The notes under the pieces: model-generated
The model's input: only the letters and a program-made list of their open reading frames with translations
Database searches by the model: none
Told to the model about the DNA's origin: nothing
Program-made: the position numbers and the translations under genes
DNA from: Cobetia amphilecti
GTDB lineage: Bacteria > Pseudomonadota > Gammaproteobacteria > Pseudomonadales > Halomonadaceae
DNA length: 64,000 bases
Direction: 5' to 3'
NCBI RefSeq assembly: GCF_020217465.1
Contig: NZ_CP084115.1
Location: 1,798,001-1,862,000 of the forward strand
In this document: positions 27,048 to 36,043 of the stretch, piece after piece
Position numbering within the stretch: position 1 is the first letter of the stretch
Layout of the letters: every line of letters starts with the position of its first letter

Positions 27048-27173
27048 CTATGCCCGGCGGCAGCACGTGACGGGGATGAACCCATAACGATAACGCTTTG
27101 AAAGCCACATGATCTTCAATCCGCATGTCCTGATGACAGGCCATGCGGACCCGCAACCAGTGGAGTAATAACA

Positions 27174-28154
27174 ATGTTCAATAAAGCTCTCTTGGCAACC
27201 GCAGTGATGTTGGCGATGTCAGCGACCGCTCAGGCGAAGACCTTCAAGGTCGGCATGGGCGATCCGATGGATTCGGATCAGGGCGCGCTTGCACAGCGCT
27301 TCGAGGAACTGGTCGAGGACCTTTCCGATGGCGAGATGCAGGTGGAGTTGTTCCCGGGCGGTCAGCTGGGCTCCGAGACCGGCATGATCCAGGACACGCG
27401 CATCGGCAAGCTGGACTTCGCGCTGATCGGCGTCGGCAATCTGACGCCCTACGCGCCGCGCCTCGGCGCGCTCACCATGCCCTATGCACTGCGTAGCCAT
27501 GCGGATGCCGTCAAGGCCACCACCGGCCCGCTGGCGGATGAATGGAACCAGATCGCCGAGAAACAGGCCGGCGTCCACATCGTCAGCTGGCTGTATTCCA
27601 ACTTCCGTTATCTGACCAACTCCAAGCGTCCGGTGACGTCGCTGGAAGACCTTGAAGGCATGAAGATCCGTGTGCCGCAGAACAAGATCATGCTCGCCAC
27701 CTATCAGGCCTGGGGCGCCAGCCCGATCAGCATGTCGTGGCCGGAAGTCTTCACCGGTCTGCAGCAGGGCGTGATCGATGGCCAGGACAACCCGGACATC
27801 GTCAACTACACGATGAAGTTCCAGGAAGTGCAGAAGTATCTGACCGAGGTCCACTACCAGTACTCCCTGCAGCCGATCGTCATGGGGGTGCGTACCTACA
27901 ACAAGCTCTCTGACGAGGAGCGCGAGATCATCGATCGCGCCGGCCTGGAAGCCCAGCTCTATGCGCTTCAATTCCAGCTGACCGAGGCCTCTCAGGCGCG
28001 TGCTGCCATGGAAGCTGAAGGGGTGCAGTCCGCCCAGCTGACCGACGAGGACAAGTGGATCAGCATTGCCAAGGAAGAAGTCTGGCCGCAGTTCTATGAA
28101 GAGATCGGCGGCAAGGAATCCTTCGACGAATTGCAGAAAGCATTGGGCCACTGA
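27174..28154 (+). CDS. TRAP transporter solute-binding protein (DctP family)
   Basis: A 326-residue periplasmic protein with a signal peptide ending AMSATAQA at about residue 21. The DctP fold is recognisable through QVELFPGGQLGSE, KIRVPQNKIM (the ligand-binding Arg region) and WPEVFTGLQQGVIDGQDNP. It captures an organic anion and hands it to the QM membrane subunits encoded next. In sulfonate-degrading marine bacteria the HpsKLM TRAP system imports dihydroxypropanesulfonate; this system is probably equivalent, but the ligand is inferred from context. A 10-bp-stem hairpin separates it from the membrane subunits. Confidence 0.9.
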   Translation: MFNKALLATAVMLAMSATAQAKTFKVGMGDPMDSDQGALAQRFEELVEDLSDGEMQVELFPGGQLGSETGMIQDTRIGKLDFALIGVGNLTPYAPRLGALTMPYALRSHADAVKATTGPLADEWNQIAEKQAGVHIVSWLYSNFRYLTNSKRPVTSLEDLEGMKIRVPQNKIMLATYQAWGASPISMSWPEVFTGLQQGVIDGQDNPDIVNYTMKFQEVQKYLTEVHYQYSLQPIVMGVRTYNKLSDEEREIIDRAGLEAQLYALQFQLTEASQARAAMEAEGVQSAQLTDEDKWISIAKEEVWPQFYEEIGGKESFDELQKALGH

Positions 28155-28234
28155 GCCCGAGTGGGCGGGGTCGCTCGCGGCGTCAGCGTGAATGACGTCT
28201 GAGTGACCCCCGCTGCGTTCAATGCTATCGAGCA

Positions 28235-28260
28235 GGGATACCAGACAGTGCTGGTATCCC
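28235..28260 (+). other. Intercistronic hairpin after the TRAP binding protein
   Basis: GGGATACCAG (28235-28244) pairs with CTGGTATCCC (28251-28260), loop ACAGTG. It has no T-run. Such hairpins behind binding-protein genes commonly stabilise the upstream message or partly terminate, raising binding-protein levels over the membrane subunits. Confidence 0.7.
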
Positions 28261-28289
28261 TCTCACAGTTCATCGTGAAGGAGGCTCGC

Positions 28290-28847
28290 ATGTTGGCCAG
28301 ATTGAACAATATCGAGGATTACGCCTGCCGCTTTCTGCTCGCGGTCTTCGTACTCCTGCTGTTTTCCCAAGTGGTATTGCGTGTCGTGTTCGGTATCGGC
28401 ATGGCATGGATGGAAGAGCTGGCACGCTACGCCTTCGTCTGGTTCGTCTTCCTGGGGGCTGCGCACGCGGCTCACCTGAGTGCCCACAATCGGCTGCAGA
28501 CCCATATCAATCTGCTGCCGCGCAAGGTGGCCAACGCCATCCTGCTGTTCGTCGACCTCATCTGGGCGCTCTTCAGCCTGATCATCGCCTACAAGAGCCT
28601 GGATCTGATCGGGCTTCTCACCGAGTTTCCCTATGAGTCACCGGCGCTCGGCTGGTCACTCGCCTACGTCTATTACATCTTCCCCGTGGCCTTCACCTTG
28701 ATGGCCTTTCGCGTAGTGCAGGTGCAGTTCCTCAAGCTGGTCAGAGGCATCGAGCCCGGCAACGTGGACGACGAGGAAGTGAAGCGCATCACGGAAGCGG
28801 CCCCGGATGCCGCCGATGACACCCGCACCGCCAAGATGGGAGGCTGA
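28290..28847 (+). CDS. TRAP transporter small permease (DctQ family)
   Basis: A 185-residue membrane protein with four predicted helices (about residues 14-36, 44-62, 84-104, 121-143) and the DctQ signature WMEELARYAFVWFVFLGA. It bridges the binding protein and large permease. ATG 28290 has AAGGAGG 5 nt upstream. The acidic C-terminal tail after residue 155 is soluble. It is followed 4 bp later by the large permease. Confidence 0.9.
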   Translation: MLARLNNIEDYACRFLLAVFVLLLFSQVVLRVVFGIGMAWMEELARYAFVWFVFLGAAHAAHLSAHNRLQTHINLLPRKVANAILLFVDLIWALFSLIIAYKSLDLIGLLTEFPYESPALGWSLAYVYYIFPVAFTLMAFRVVQVQFLKLVRGIEPGNVDDEEVKRITEAAPDAADDTRTAKMGG

Positions 28848-28851
28848 TGCC

Positions 28852-30132
28852 ATGGCCGCGACTATTCTGTTCTCTCTGTTCGGTGCACTGCTGTTTCTGG
28901 GCTCACCCATCGTCGTTGCCCTTGGGGTGGCGTCCATGGCGGTCTATGTCGTCAGTGGTGATGACATCACCTCGCTGGTGGAGCTGGCGTTCTCGGCGAT
29001 CAACTCCTTCCCGCTGATGGCACTGCCGTCCTTCATTCTGGCGGGCGCCCTGATGGGCGACGCCGGCATCGCGCGGCGTCTGATTCGTATCGCTGAAGAG
29101 CTGGCGGGCCCGGCCGCAGGTGGCCTGGGGGCGGCGGCGGTGATGGCCTGCATGTTCTTCGGTGCCATTTCCGGCTCGGGGCCGGCGACCACGGCGGCCG
29201 TGGGCATGCTGGTGATCCCGGCGATGATCGAACGTGGCTACGGCCGCAGCTATCCGGCGGCGATCACCGCCACCGCTGGCGGACTGGGCGTCGTGATTCC
29301 GCCCAGCATGCCGTTGGTCATCTACGGGGTGACCGCCAACGAGTCGATCTCGGCGCTGTTCATGGCGGGTGTCATCCCGGGCATCATGCTGGGGGCGGCC
29401 CTGATGATCGCCAACTACATCACCGCCAAGCGCAACGGCTATCAGGCCCAGGGCGAGCCGTACGACAAGGCGCGTGTCTTCAAGGTGCTCAAGGAAGGCT
29501 TCTGGTCACTGATGGCACCGGTGGTCATCCTCGGCGGCATCTACAGCGGCCTCTTCACACCGACCGAAGCCGCCGTCGTCTCGATCTTCTATGCGCTGTT
29601 CGTCGGTGTCTTCATTCACAAGGAGTCCTCGCTGCTGGGCTTGAATGAAGCCTTCCAGAACACGACCTGGCTGACCGGTCGCGTGCTGATCATCATGTTC
29701 ACCGCCACCGCCTTCGGTCGCATCCTGGTGGAGCACCACATTCCGGCCATGATCGCCCAGGGCATCCTCAACATCACCGACAGCCTGTGGCTGGTGTGGG
29801 TGCTGGTGATCGCCTTCCTGCTGATCGTCGGCATGTTCATCGAGATTCTGGCCACCATCATGATCGTCACGCCAGTGTTGCTGCCGGTGATGGTGGAGCT
29901 GGGCGTCGACCCGGTGCACTTCGGGATCGTGCTGGTGGTGAGTCTCGGGATCGGCTTCTCGACCCCGCCGCTGGGCGAGAACATGTTCATCAGCTCCAGC
30001 ATCGCCAATGTGTCCATCGAGAAGATCTCGGTGCGGGCGCTGCCGCTGGTCGGCACCATGGTGCTGATCGCCTTGCTGCTGGCCTTCGTGCCGCAGCTGA
30101 CGATGTGGCTGCCGGACATGATGGGCTTCTAG
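28852..30132 (+). CDS. TRAP transporter large permease (DctM family)
   Basis: A 426-residue protein with about twelve membrane helices. Landmarks are MALPSFILAGALMGDAGIA, FFGAISGSGPATTAAVG, GGLGVVIPPSMPLVIYG and GFSTPPLGENMF, all typical of the sodium-coupled DctM channel subunit. ATG 28852 has GGGAGG 8 nt upstream. It completes the PQM set of the sulfonate cluster. Confidence 0.92.
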   Translation: MAATILFSLFGALLFLGSPIVVALGVASMAVYVVSGDDITSLVELAFSAINSFPLMALPSFILAGALMGDAGIARRLIRIAEELAGPAAGGLGAAAVMACMFFGAISGSGPATTAAVGMLVIPAMIERGYGRSYPAAITATAGGLGVVIPPSMPLVIYGVTANESISALFMAGVIPGIMLGAALMIANYITAKRNGYQAQGEPYDKARVFKVLKEGFWSLMAPVVILGGIYSGLFTPTEAAVVSIFYALFVGVFIHKESSLLGLNEAFQNTTWLTGRVLIIMFTATAFGRILVEHHIPAMIAQGILNITDSLWLVWVLVIAFLLIVGMFIEILATIMIVTPVLLPVMVELGVDPVHFGIVLVVSLGIGFSTPPLGENMFISSSIANVSIEKISVRALPLVGTMVLIALLLAFVPQLTMWLPDMMGF

Positions 30133-30198
30133 CGGCGCAGCGGAGGGCTGTGGCTCGTAAACACAGCCCTTCGTGAACAGTGCCTCATGAAACAGTTT

Positions 30199-30235
30199 CT
30201 CGAGAGGATGCCGGCCACGTCGCCATCCTCTCGAG
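30199..30235. terminator. 12-bp inverted repeat between dctM and racemase
   Basis: CTCGAGAGGATG (30199-30210) pairs perfectly with CATCCTCTCGAG (30224-30235), loop 13 nt. No T-run follows, so it may be a weak terminator or an mRNA-stabilising element inside the operon. Confidence 0.55.
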
Positions 30236-30273
30236 CCTTGATCTTCAGTGAGAGTTTTGTCGGAGAACGACCA

Positions 30274-30993
30274 ATGAGCAGCTCGCATGACGCCTCGGGC
30301 GCAGAACATATCGTCGTGGGCGTGTTGGGCGGCATGGGGCCGGATGCCACGGTGGCCTTCATGCAGCAGGTGATCCAGGCCACACCGGCCGAGGATGACA
30401 TCGACCATGTACACATGGTGGTCGACAACAATCCCAAGGTGCCGTCGCGCATCAAGGCTCTGCTGGAAGGGGGCGATGTCTCTCCGGGGCCTGCCATCGC
30501 GGAAATGGCCCAGCGACTGGAGCAGTCCGGGTGTGATTTTCTGGTCATGCCCTGCAACACCGCCCACTACTACTGGCAGGATGCGCAGGACGCCGTCTCG
30601 ATTCCGGTGTGGCATATCGTCGAGCGCACCCTGGACCGGGTGGCGGCGCAGTGGCCGGGCGCACGTGTCGGCATGCTGTGTTCCCCGGCACTGCGCAAGA
30701 TTGGCCTTTACGAAGGCTTCATCGCGACGCGTGGCCTGTCGCTGGCCTATCCCCAGGATGAGGACGCGATGCTGGAGGTGATCCGCAGCGTCAAGAAAGG
30801 CCAGGTGAGTGATGACGCCGTCGGGGGAGCCTTCCGTCAGGCAGCTGCTGACCTGGTGGCGCAGAAAGCCGATGTGCTGGTGCTGGCCTGCACCGAGCTC
30901 TCCATTATCAGCCATCTGCTCGATGACCGGCTGCCGATCGTGGATTCCGTCGAAGCGCTGGCCGTCAGCGTGGCACAGGCGGCCACTCAGTAA
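30274..30993 (+). CDS. Aspartate/glutamate racemase family protein
   Basis: A 239-residue cofactor-independent racemase. Both catalytic cysteines are present, in MPCNTAHYYW and LACTELS, and the N-terminal VGVLGGMGPDAT is characteristic. It interconverts enantiomers of an acidic amino acid. Its place at the end of the sulfonate operon makes D/L-cysteate, a structural analogue of aspartate, an attractive substrate; that is inference. GGAGA lies 7 nt before ATG 30274. The convergent AraC gene ends 9 bp away. Confidence 0.87.
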   Translation: MSSSHDASGAEHIVVGVLGGMGPDATVAFMQQVIQATPAEDDIDHVHMVVDNNPKVPSRIKALLEGGDVSPGPAIAEMAQRLEQSGCDFLVMPCNTAHYYWQDAQDAVSIPVWHIVERTLDRVAAQWPGARVGMLCSPALRKIGLYEGFIATRGLSLAYPQDEDAMLEVIRSVKKGQVSDDAVGGAFRQAAADLVAQKADVLVLACTELSIISHLLDDRLPIVDSVEALAVSVAQAATQ

Positions 30994-31002
30994 GCGACGC
31001 CG

Positions 31003-31881
31003 TCACGCGCCGCCCATGCCACTGCCCGAGCGGCGTTGCTCGCGTTCCTGCAGGTAGCGGGCGGGCGTGGTGCCGAGCAGCTTCTTGAACATGCTGATGA
31101 AGGCGTTGACGGACTGATAGCCGACGTCTTCCGAGACGCGCTGCACGCTCATGCCTTCGGCCAGCAGGCGAATCGCCACCACCAGGTGCAGTTGCTGACG
31201 CCAGCGGCTGAAGCTCAGGCCGGTGTCACGCTGGATAAGCCGGGCGAGGGTGCGTTCGCTCATCGCCAGTTCGCCTGCCCACTCGGCCAGGGTGCGTCGG
31301 TCGTCCGGGGTCTTGATCAGGGCATCGCTGATGCGGGTCAGCCGCGGGTCTTCGGGCAAGGGCAGGTGCAGACGTTCGCTGGGCATGCAGGCCAGCTCTT
31401 CCAGCAGCACACCGACCAGCCGCGCGGTCGGCCCCTGTTCAGGATACGGCTGGGGCAGCTCCGCCAGGCGCAACACCAGCTCACGCAGCAGGGGCGAGAT
31501 CGACAGCGTGCAGCTGTGGCTTGGCATCTCGAGCGCACCGGGCTCGATGAACAGGTGGCAGACGCGGCCGCCACGGGTCAGGTGGTTGCTGTGGGGCAGG
31601 TTGCCGGGAATCCAGACCCCGCTGTGCGGCGGCACCATCCACAGACCTTCCGGTACGCGACTGGTCACCACGCCATGCAGGGCGATCACCAGCTGTCCCT
31701 TGCGATGCTGGTGGATCGGCACCTCCATCACCTGCTGGCCGGTCTCGACATGCAGTGCGCTGGCCGGAATCTCGTAGATGTCCGGGTCGTGCTCGCAGAC
31801 GCTGCTGGAGAAGGGCACCTGATCGGGGCCACGGGTGCTGACCCCGGGCGATGACGGTAGGGCGGGTGTGGTCACTGACAT
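31003..31881 (-). CDS. AraC-family regulator with cupin domain (NimR-like)
   Basis: A 292-residue regulator. Residues about 45-130 form an AraC-type cupin (HQHRKGQLVIALHG, then WIPGNLPHSN), and residues about 185-285 carry the two helix-turn-helix motifs, ending VGYQSVNAFISMFKKLLGTTPARY. The layout matches E. coli NimR, which controls the divergent exporter gene nimT. Here too an MFS gene of the CynX/NimT type is divergent. The start is uncertain: ATG 31881 has a weak ribosome site and a TTG at 31932 would add 17 residues. Confidence 0.85.
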   Translation of the reverse strand: MSVTTPALPSSPGVSTRGPDQVPFSSSVCEHDPDIYEIPASALHVETGQQVMEVPIHQHRKGQLVIALHGVVTSRVPEGLWMVPPHSGVWIPGNLPHSNHLTRGGRVCHLFIEPGALEMPSHSCTLSISPLLRELVLRLAELPQPYPEQGPTARLVGVLLEELACMPSERLHLPLPEDPRLTRISDALIKTPDDRRTLAEWAGELAMSERTLARLIQRDTGLSFSRWRQQLHLVVAIRLLAEGMSVQRVSEDVGYQSVNAFISMFKKLLGTTPARYLQEREQRRSGSGMGGA

Positions 31882-32037
31882 GGCGGCTCGCAGATTGTCT
31901 GATTTCAGTGATCTGATGTCATGATGGCTCAATTCTGCAGTGGGCGAGGGGATTAAGCTAGCCTCACTCTGTGCGCGGACTCATCTCTTGGGTGTCGTCC
32001 CGCCATTACCCCATTTCACGATCGCTGCGAGCGCCTC

Positions 32038-33294
32038 ATGACTGAACTCTGCCACTCGTCTCCTGTCCGGAGACTGAGCCATCCGGCCGTATTGATCGCC
32101 GGTATCCTGTTGATCGCCATGAACCTGCGTGCGCCCTTCACCAGTATCGCGCCACTGCTGGAGCGCCTGCAGGCGGCGCTGGGCTTCAATGCCACGGCGG
32201 CTGGCCTGTTGATGATCCTGCCGCTGCTGGCCTTCGTCGTCGTCTCGCCCTGGGTGCCGCGCCTCGCCAGAGGTCTCGGGCTTGAACGCAGTCTCTTCCT
32301 CGCCTTGGTGACGATCGCCGCGGGCATCGTGCTGCGGGTGCAGGGCAGCATGCTGGCGCTCTATCTGGGTATCGGCCTGATCGGGGCGGGCATCGCCGTG
32401 GGCAATGTGCTGCTGCCCAGTCTGGTCAAACGCAGCTTTGCGCAGCATGTCGCGCTGCTGACCTCCTGCTATGTGCTGACCATGGGCATCATGGCCGCCA
32501 TCGCCTCGGCGCTGATGGTGCCGTTGGCCCAGGGCAGCAGCGCTGGCTGGCAGTACGCGATGCTCATAGTGGTCGTTTTGCCATTGGTGACGATGGGGGT
32601 GTGGTGGCCGCAGTTGTCACGTCGCTCCCTGCCGGCGGCGGCGAAGGAAGCCGAGAAGGGTGCCGAGAAGGGTGCCGAGAAGGGTGCCGCGCGTCCGGTG
32701 CGTCAGGCAGCCGTGTGGCACTCGCCACTGGCCTGGCAGGTGACGCTCTTCATGGGCATCAATTCGCTGCTGTTCTATACCGTCAACAGCTGGCTGCCGA
32801 GCATACTGGCGGACAATGGCTTCTCGGCCGAGAAGGCGGGCTCGCTGCATGGCCTGCTCCAGCTGGCCTCCGCATTGCCGGGATTGATTCTGGTGCCCCT
32901 GATGCCGCGCCTGAAGGATCAACGCCTGATCGCCTTCGCGACGCCCTGCATGTCGCTGGCGGGATTCATCGGGCTATGGCTGATGCCAAAGTGGGCACTG
33001 GTGTGGGTGCTGTTGCTGGGCGCGGGCTCCGGGGCCAGCTTCATTCTCGCCTTGTCGTTCATGGGGCTGCGGGCGCGCGATGCCATGCAGTCGGCGTCGC
33101 TGTCGAGCATGGCGCAGACGCTGGGCTATCTGCTCGCGGCCATGGGGCCGCCGCTGATCGGCGCGCTCTACGATATGCAGGGCAATTGGCAGCTGGCACT
33201 GATGGTCTGCGCCGTCCTCAGTGTGCTGATGGCGGGTGTCGGCTGGCTGGCGGGCAGGGACCGCCAGTTGCCTGAGGCGTCGGCATCTGAATAA
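32038..33294 (+). CDS. MFS transporter, CynX/NimT family
   Basis: A 418-residue protein with about twelve membrane helices and the family N-terminal NLRAPFTSIAPLL segment. The central cytoplasmic loop (about residues 200-225) contains a tandem repeat of EKGA encoded by a 12-bp DNA repeat. Members take up cyanate-like anions or export nitroimidazole-type compounds; the divergent NimR-like regulator favours an exporter. The start codon at 32038 has only a poor ribosome site. Confidence 0.83.
   Translation: MTELCHSSPVRRLSHPAVLIAGILLIAMNLRAPFTSIAPLLERLQAALGFNATAAGLLMILPLLAFVVVSPWVPRLARGLGLERSLFLALVTIAAGIVLRVQGSMLALYLGIGLIGAGIAVGNVLLPSLVKRSFAQHVALLTSCYVLTMGIMAAIASALMVPLAQGSSAGWQYAMLIVVVLPLVTMGVWWPQLSRRSLPAAAKEAEKGAEKGAEKGAARPVRQAAVWHSPLAWQVTLFMGINSLLFYTVNSWLPSILADNGFSAEKAGSLHGLLQLASALPGLILVPLMPRLKDQRLIAFATPCMSLAGFIGLWLMPKWALVWVLLLGAGSGASFILALSFMGLRARDAMQSASLSSMAQTLGYLLAAMGPPLIGALYDMQGNWQLALMVCAVLSVLMAGVGWLAGRDRQLPEASASE
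32641..32688 (+). repeat. In-frame 12-bp repeat encoding EKGA, 3 copies
   Basis: GCCGAGAAGGGT occurs three times in direct succession inside the transporter gene, in phase with the reading frame, extending the loop between helices 6 and 7. A fourth partial copy precedes it. Confidence 0.8.
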
Positions 33295-33350
33295 TGGAGC
33301 GCTGCCCCCAAGGGGCACTGGCACATCCCCCCATGACAAGGAAGTGAGAG

Positions 33351-35396
33351 ATGGCGAATGCTTCATCGGCTAGCGAAGATCAACGGGCGTCTGACGCGCC
33401 AGGTGTTGCGCAGCACCCCGGACGTCGGCGCAAGCCGCCTTTGCGGGCAGCCATCCTTGGCCTGGCCAGTCTCGGAGGTATCTTCATGATCGCTCAGCCA
33501 GCCAATGCCGCGACGCTGTCACTGCGCGTGATCGAGACCACCGACATCCACGCCAACGTGATGGATTACGACTATTACAAGGACCGTCCCAGCGTGCGCA
33601 TCGGTCTGGTCCGCGCGGCGAGTCTGATCAAGCAGGCGCGTGCCGAGGTGGCCAACAGCGTGCTGCTGGACAATGGCGACCTCATCCAGGGCAGCCCGAT
33701 GGGCGATTACATGGCGGCGGAGGGGCTCGAGGAGGGCGATGTCTTCCCGGCCTACAAGGTCATGAATCAATTGGATTACGATGTCGGCAATATCGGCAAT
33801 CATGAATTCAATTACGGGCTCGAGTATCTCGAACGGGCGCTGTCCGGCGCGCAGTTCCCCTATGTGAACGCCAACCTGCTGGACGCCACGACAGGCGAGC
33901 CGTACTTCACGCCCTACCAGATCACCCCCCATGCCTTCACCGACAGTGAGGGCAACGCTCAGACATTGAAGATCGGCTATATCGGCTTCGCGCCGCCGCA
34001 GGTGATGACCTGGGACCGCAAGCACCTCCAGGGCCGCCTGACGGCCGAGGACATCACCGAGAGCGCCAGGCGCTGGGTACCCGAGATGCGCCGGGCGGGC
34101 GCGGATGTGGTGATCGCCATCCCGCACTCCGGCATCTCGACCGACCCTTATCGGGTGATGGCCGAGAATTCGGTGTATTACCTCTCGCAGGTCGAGGGCA
34201 TCGATGGCATTGCCTTCGGGCATGCCCATGCCGTCTTCCCCAGCGAGGAATTCGCCGAGGTACCGGGGGCCGATATCGCCAGGGGCACCCTGAATGGCGT
34301 GCCGGCGATGATGCCGGGGCATTGGGGCAGCCATGTGGGCGTGATGGATCTCGAACTGAGCAATGCCTCGGGCCAGTGGCGGGTCGTGAGCGGTCAGACA
34401 GAAGCCCGCCCGATTCAGGTGGGCGGCGAGGCACAGGTGGCGGAAGATGCCGAACTGGCGGCGCTGATCGATCATGAGCACGACGCCACGCGCGAGTACG
34501 TCAATCGCAGCATCGGCCGCGCCAGTGCGGCGATGAAGAGCTATCTGGCGCTGGTGCAGGACGACCCGACGATCCAGGTCGTCAATCGCGCCCAGGCCGA
34601 TTACGTCAAACGCTTCGTCGAAGGCGACCCGGACCTGGAAGGCTTGCCGATTCTCTCGGCGGCTGCGCCGTTCAAGGTCGGCGGCCGTCACAATGACCCG
34701 ACCCAGTTCACCGAGATGGAGGCGGGCGAGCTGAGCTTCCGCAATGCCGCCGATCTCTATCTCTATCCGAATACGCTGGTGGCGCTCAAGGTCACCGGCA
34801 GGGAAGTGCGGGAATGGCTCGAGTGCAGCGCCGGCCAGTTCCATCGCATTGATCCGGGTCTCGCCACGCCCCAGCCCTTGATCAACTGGGAAGGTTTCCG
34901 CAGCTACAACTTCGACGTGATCGATGGCGTCGACTATCAGGTGGATGTCACGCAGCCGGCGCGTTACGACGGCAATTGCACGCTGATCGACGCCGATGCC
35001 CACCGTATCCAGGGCCTCACCTACCAGGGCGAGCCGGTCAAGGACGACGATGTCTTCCTGCTTGCGACCAACAACTATCGCGCCTACGGCGAGGACTTCC
35101 CCGGCACCGGAGAGTCACATGTCGCCTTCGCGTCACCGGATGAAAATCGCAGCATTCTGGCCCAGTACATCTCGCGCCAGACACAGCAGCAGGGCGCGGT
35201 GGACCCCGGGGCGGATCACAACTGGCGGCTCGCCGCGATCGACACCGATACCCCGCTGGACATTCGCTTCACCACCGCCCCCGGCGCGGATGCGCAGCAG
35301 TTCATTGATGCCCAGGCGGTCTACCCGATGACGTTGGTGGATCAGGACGAGATGGGCTTTGCCCGTTATCGCGTCGGGCTGGACCGGATGGAATAG
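33351..35396 (+). CDS. cpdB: 2',3'-cyclic-nucleotide 2'-phosphodiesterase/3'-nucleotidase
   Basis: A 681-residue periplasmic bifunctional enzyme that converts 2',3'-cyclic nucleotides to nucleosides for phosphate and nucleoside salvage. An extended N-region precedes a signal peptide ending IAQPANA near residue 55. The metallophosphatase blocks follow: [33 protein letters not shown] and FGHAHAVF. The C-terminal 5'-nucleotidase domain (about 390-640) contains the substrate-binding aromatic residues. The long N-region makes a later start possible. A strong terminator lies 52 bp downstream. Confidence 0.92.
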   Translation: MANASSASEDQRASDAPGVAQHPGRRRKPPLRAAILGLASLGGIFMIAQPANAATLSLRVIETTDIHANVMDYDYYKDRPSVRIGLVRAASLIKQARAEVANSVLLDNGDLIQGSPMGDYMAAEGLEEGDVFPAYKVMNQLDYDVGNIGNHEFNYGLEYLERALSGAQFPYVNANLLDATTGEPYFTPYQITPHAFTDSEGNAQTLKIGYIGFAPPQVMTWDRKHLQGRLTAEDITESARRWVPEMRRAGADVVIAIPHSGISTDPYRVMAENSVYYLSQVEGIDGIAFGHAHAVFPSEEFAEVPGADIARGTLNGVPAMMPGHWGSHVGVMDLELSNASGQWRVVSGQTEARPIQVGGEAQVAEDAELAALIDHEHDATREYVNRSIGRASAAMKSYLALVQDDPTIQVVNRAQADYVKRFVEGDPDLEGLPILSAAAPFKVGGRHNDPTQFTEMEAGELSFRNAADLYLYPNTLVALKVTGREVREWLECSAGQFHRIDPGLATPQPLINWEGFRSYNFDVIDGVDYQVDVTQPARYDGNCTLIDADAHRIQGLTYQGEPVKDDDVFLLATNNYRAYGEDFPGTGESHVAFASPDENRSILAQYISRQTQQQGAVDPGADHNWRLAAIDTDTPLDIRFTTAPGADAQQFIDAQAVYPMTLVDQDEMGFARYRVGLDRME

Positions 35397-35447
35397 CCAA
35401 GGCAGCACATTGTCGAGCACGTCGTTCCTGGCCTGGATTCAGGTGGG

Positions 35448-35485
35448 AAAAAACGCCAGTCAGCGATTGCTGACTGGCGTTTTTT
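35448..35485. terminator. Strong bidirectional terminator
   Basis: A perfect 17-bp stem (35448-35464 with 35469-35485) has A6 on one side and T6 on the other, loop GATT. It serves cpdB (+) and the oxygenase gene (-). Confidence 0.93.
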
Positions 35486-35560
35486 GTCGCCAGGCGCTAC
35501 CCGCTATCTGGCTCATTATCCGCTTTTGGGTCAGGTTCTTTTGCGCAGTCCCATTGCGGG

Positions 35561-35866
35561 TCAGCGCCAGGGCGCGTGCAAGGCGATGCTCAGCAGTACG
35601 CGTTTGCCGCGCTCGATGCGGCTGACGCTGTGTTCGTGAAGGTCGGGGCGAAACAGCACCACGCGGTCCGCAAGGCGAAAGAGGCTGCCATCGGTCTCGA
35701 AGACACCGCCCTGGCGGGGCTTCTTGAGCACGATATTGAGCTTGTAGTAGCTGCCGCTGCCCATCGGGTCGTTGTGGCGCATCACGCTGTGGCCTTCCGG
35801 GTAGGTCACCAGGTTGATGGTCAGGCGGCGAAGATCGAGCAGACTGCGGTTGATGACACGGGCCAT
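35561..35866 (-). CDS. Minimal 2OG-Fe(II) oxygenase-like protein
   Basis: A 101-residue protein that is essentially only the double-stranded beta-helix core. It has an HxD iron motif in MRHNDP (H31, D33), a distal histidine in DLHEHS (H77 or H79), and a following arginine (R85 or R89) that could bind 2-oxoglutarate. ATG 35866 has AAGGGA 7 nt upstream; longer in-frame starts lack one. Most family members exceed 180 residues, so this is unusually short, yet no frame disruption is visible. The hydroxylation target is unknown. Confidence 0.7.
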   Translation of the reverse strand: MARVINRSLLDLRRLTINLVTYPEGHSVMRHNDPMGSGSYYKLNIVLKKPRQGGVFETDGSLFRLADRVVLFRPDLHEHSVSRIERGKRVLLSIALHAPWR

Positions 35867-35904
35867 GGGCGTTTCCCTTGAATTTGATGGGGCCATTAAA
35901 GCGT

Positions 35905-35946
35905 ATTTTGAGCAATCAATCAAAATCGTGCTTGAGTGATCGCTCA
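35905..35946. promoter_or_regulatory. Operator-like repeats in the oxygenase/hydrolase divergent promoter
   Basis: ATTTTGA (35905-35911) pairs with TCAAAAT (35920-35926), and a near-palindrome TGAGTGATCGCTCA follows at 35933-35946. TTGAG(C/T)(A/G)ATC occurs twice 24 bp apart. The symmetry suggests binding of a dimeric repressor controlling both divergent genes. No regulator is adjacent. Confidence 0.45.
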
Positions 35947-36043
35947 GGAATCCGTAAAGTGGTCCCACGTTCACGGCAACACCGCGATATAGCACTGTTT
36001 CGCCAGGCCGTGATTGAGTATTCATCAAGCGAAGAGGTCAGCA

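Noticed and set aside
29506-30915. A 469-codon minus-strand open frame
   Set aside because: Antisense to dctM and the racemase, His/Gln/Asp-rich composition typical of shadow frames, no motif.
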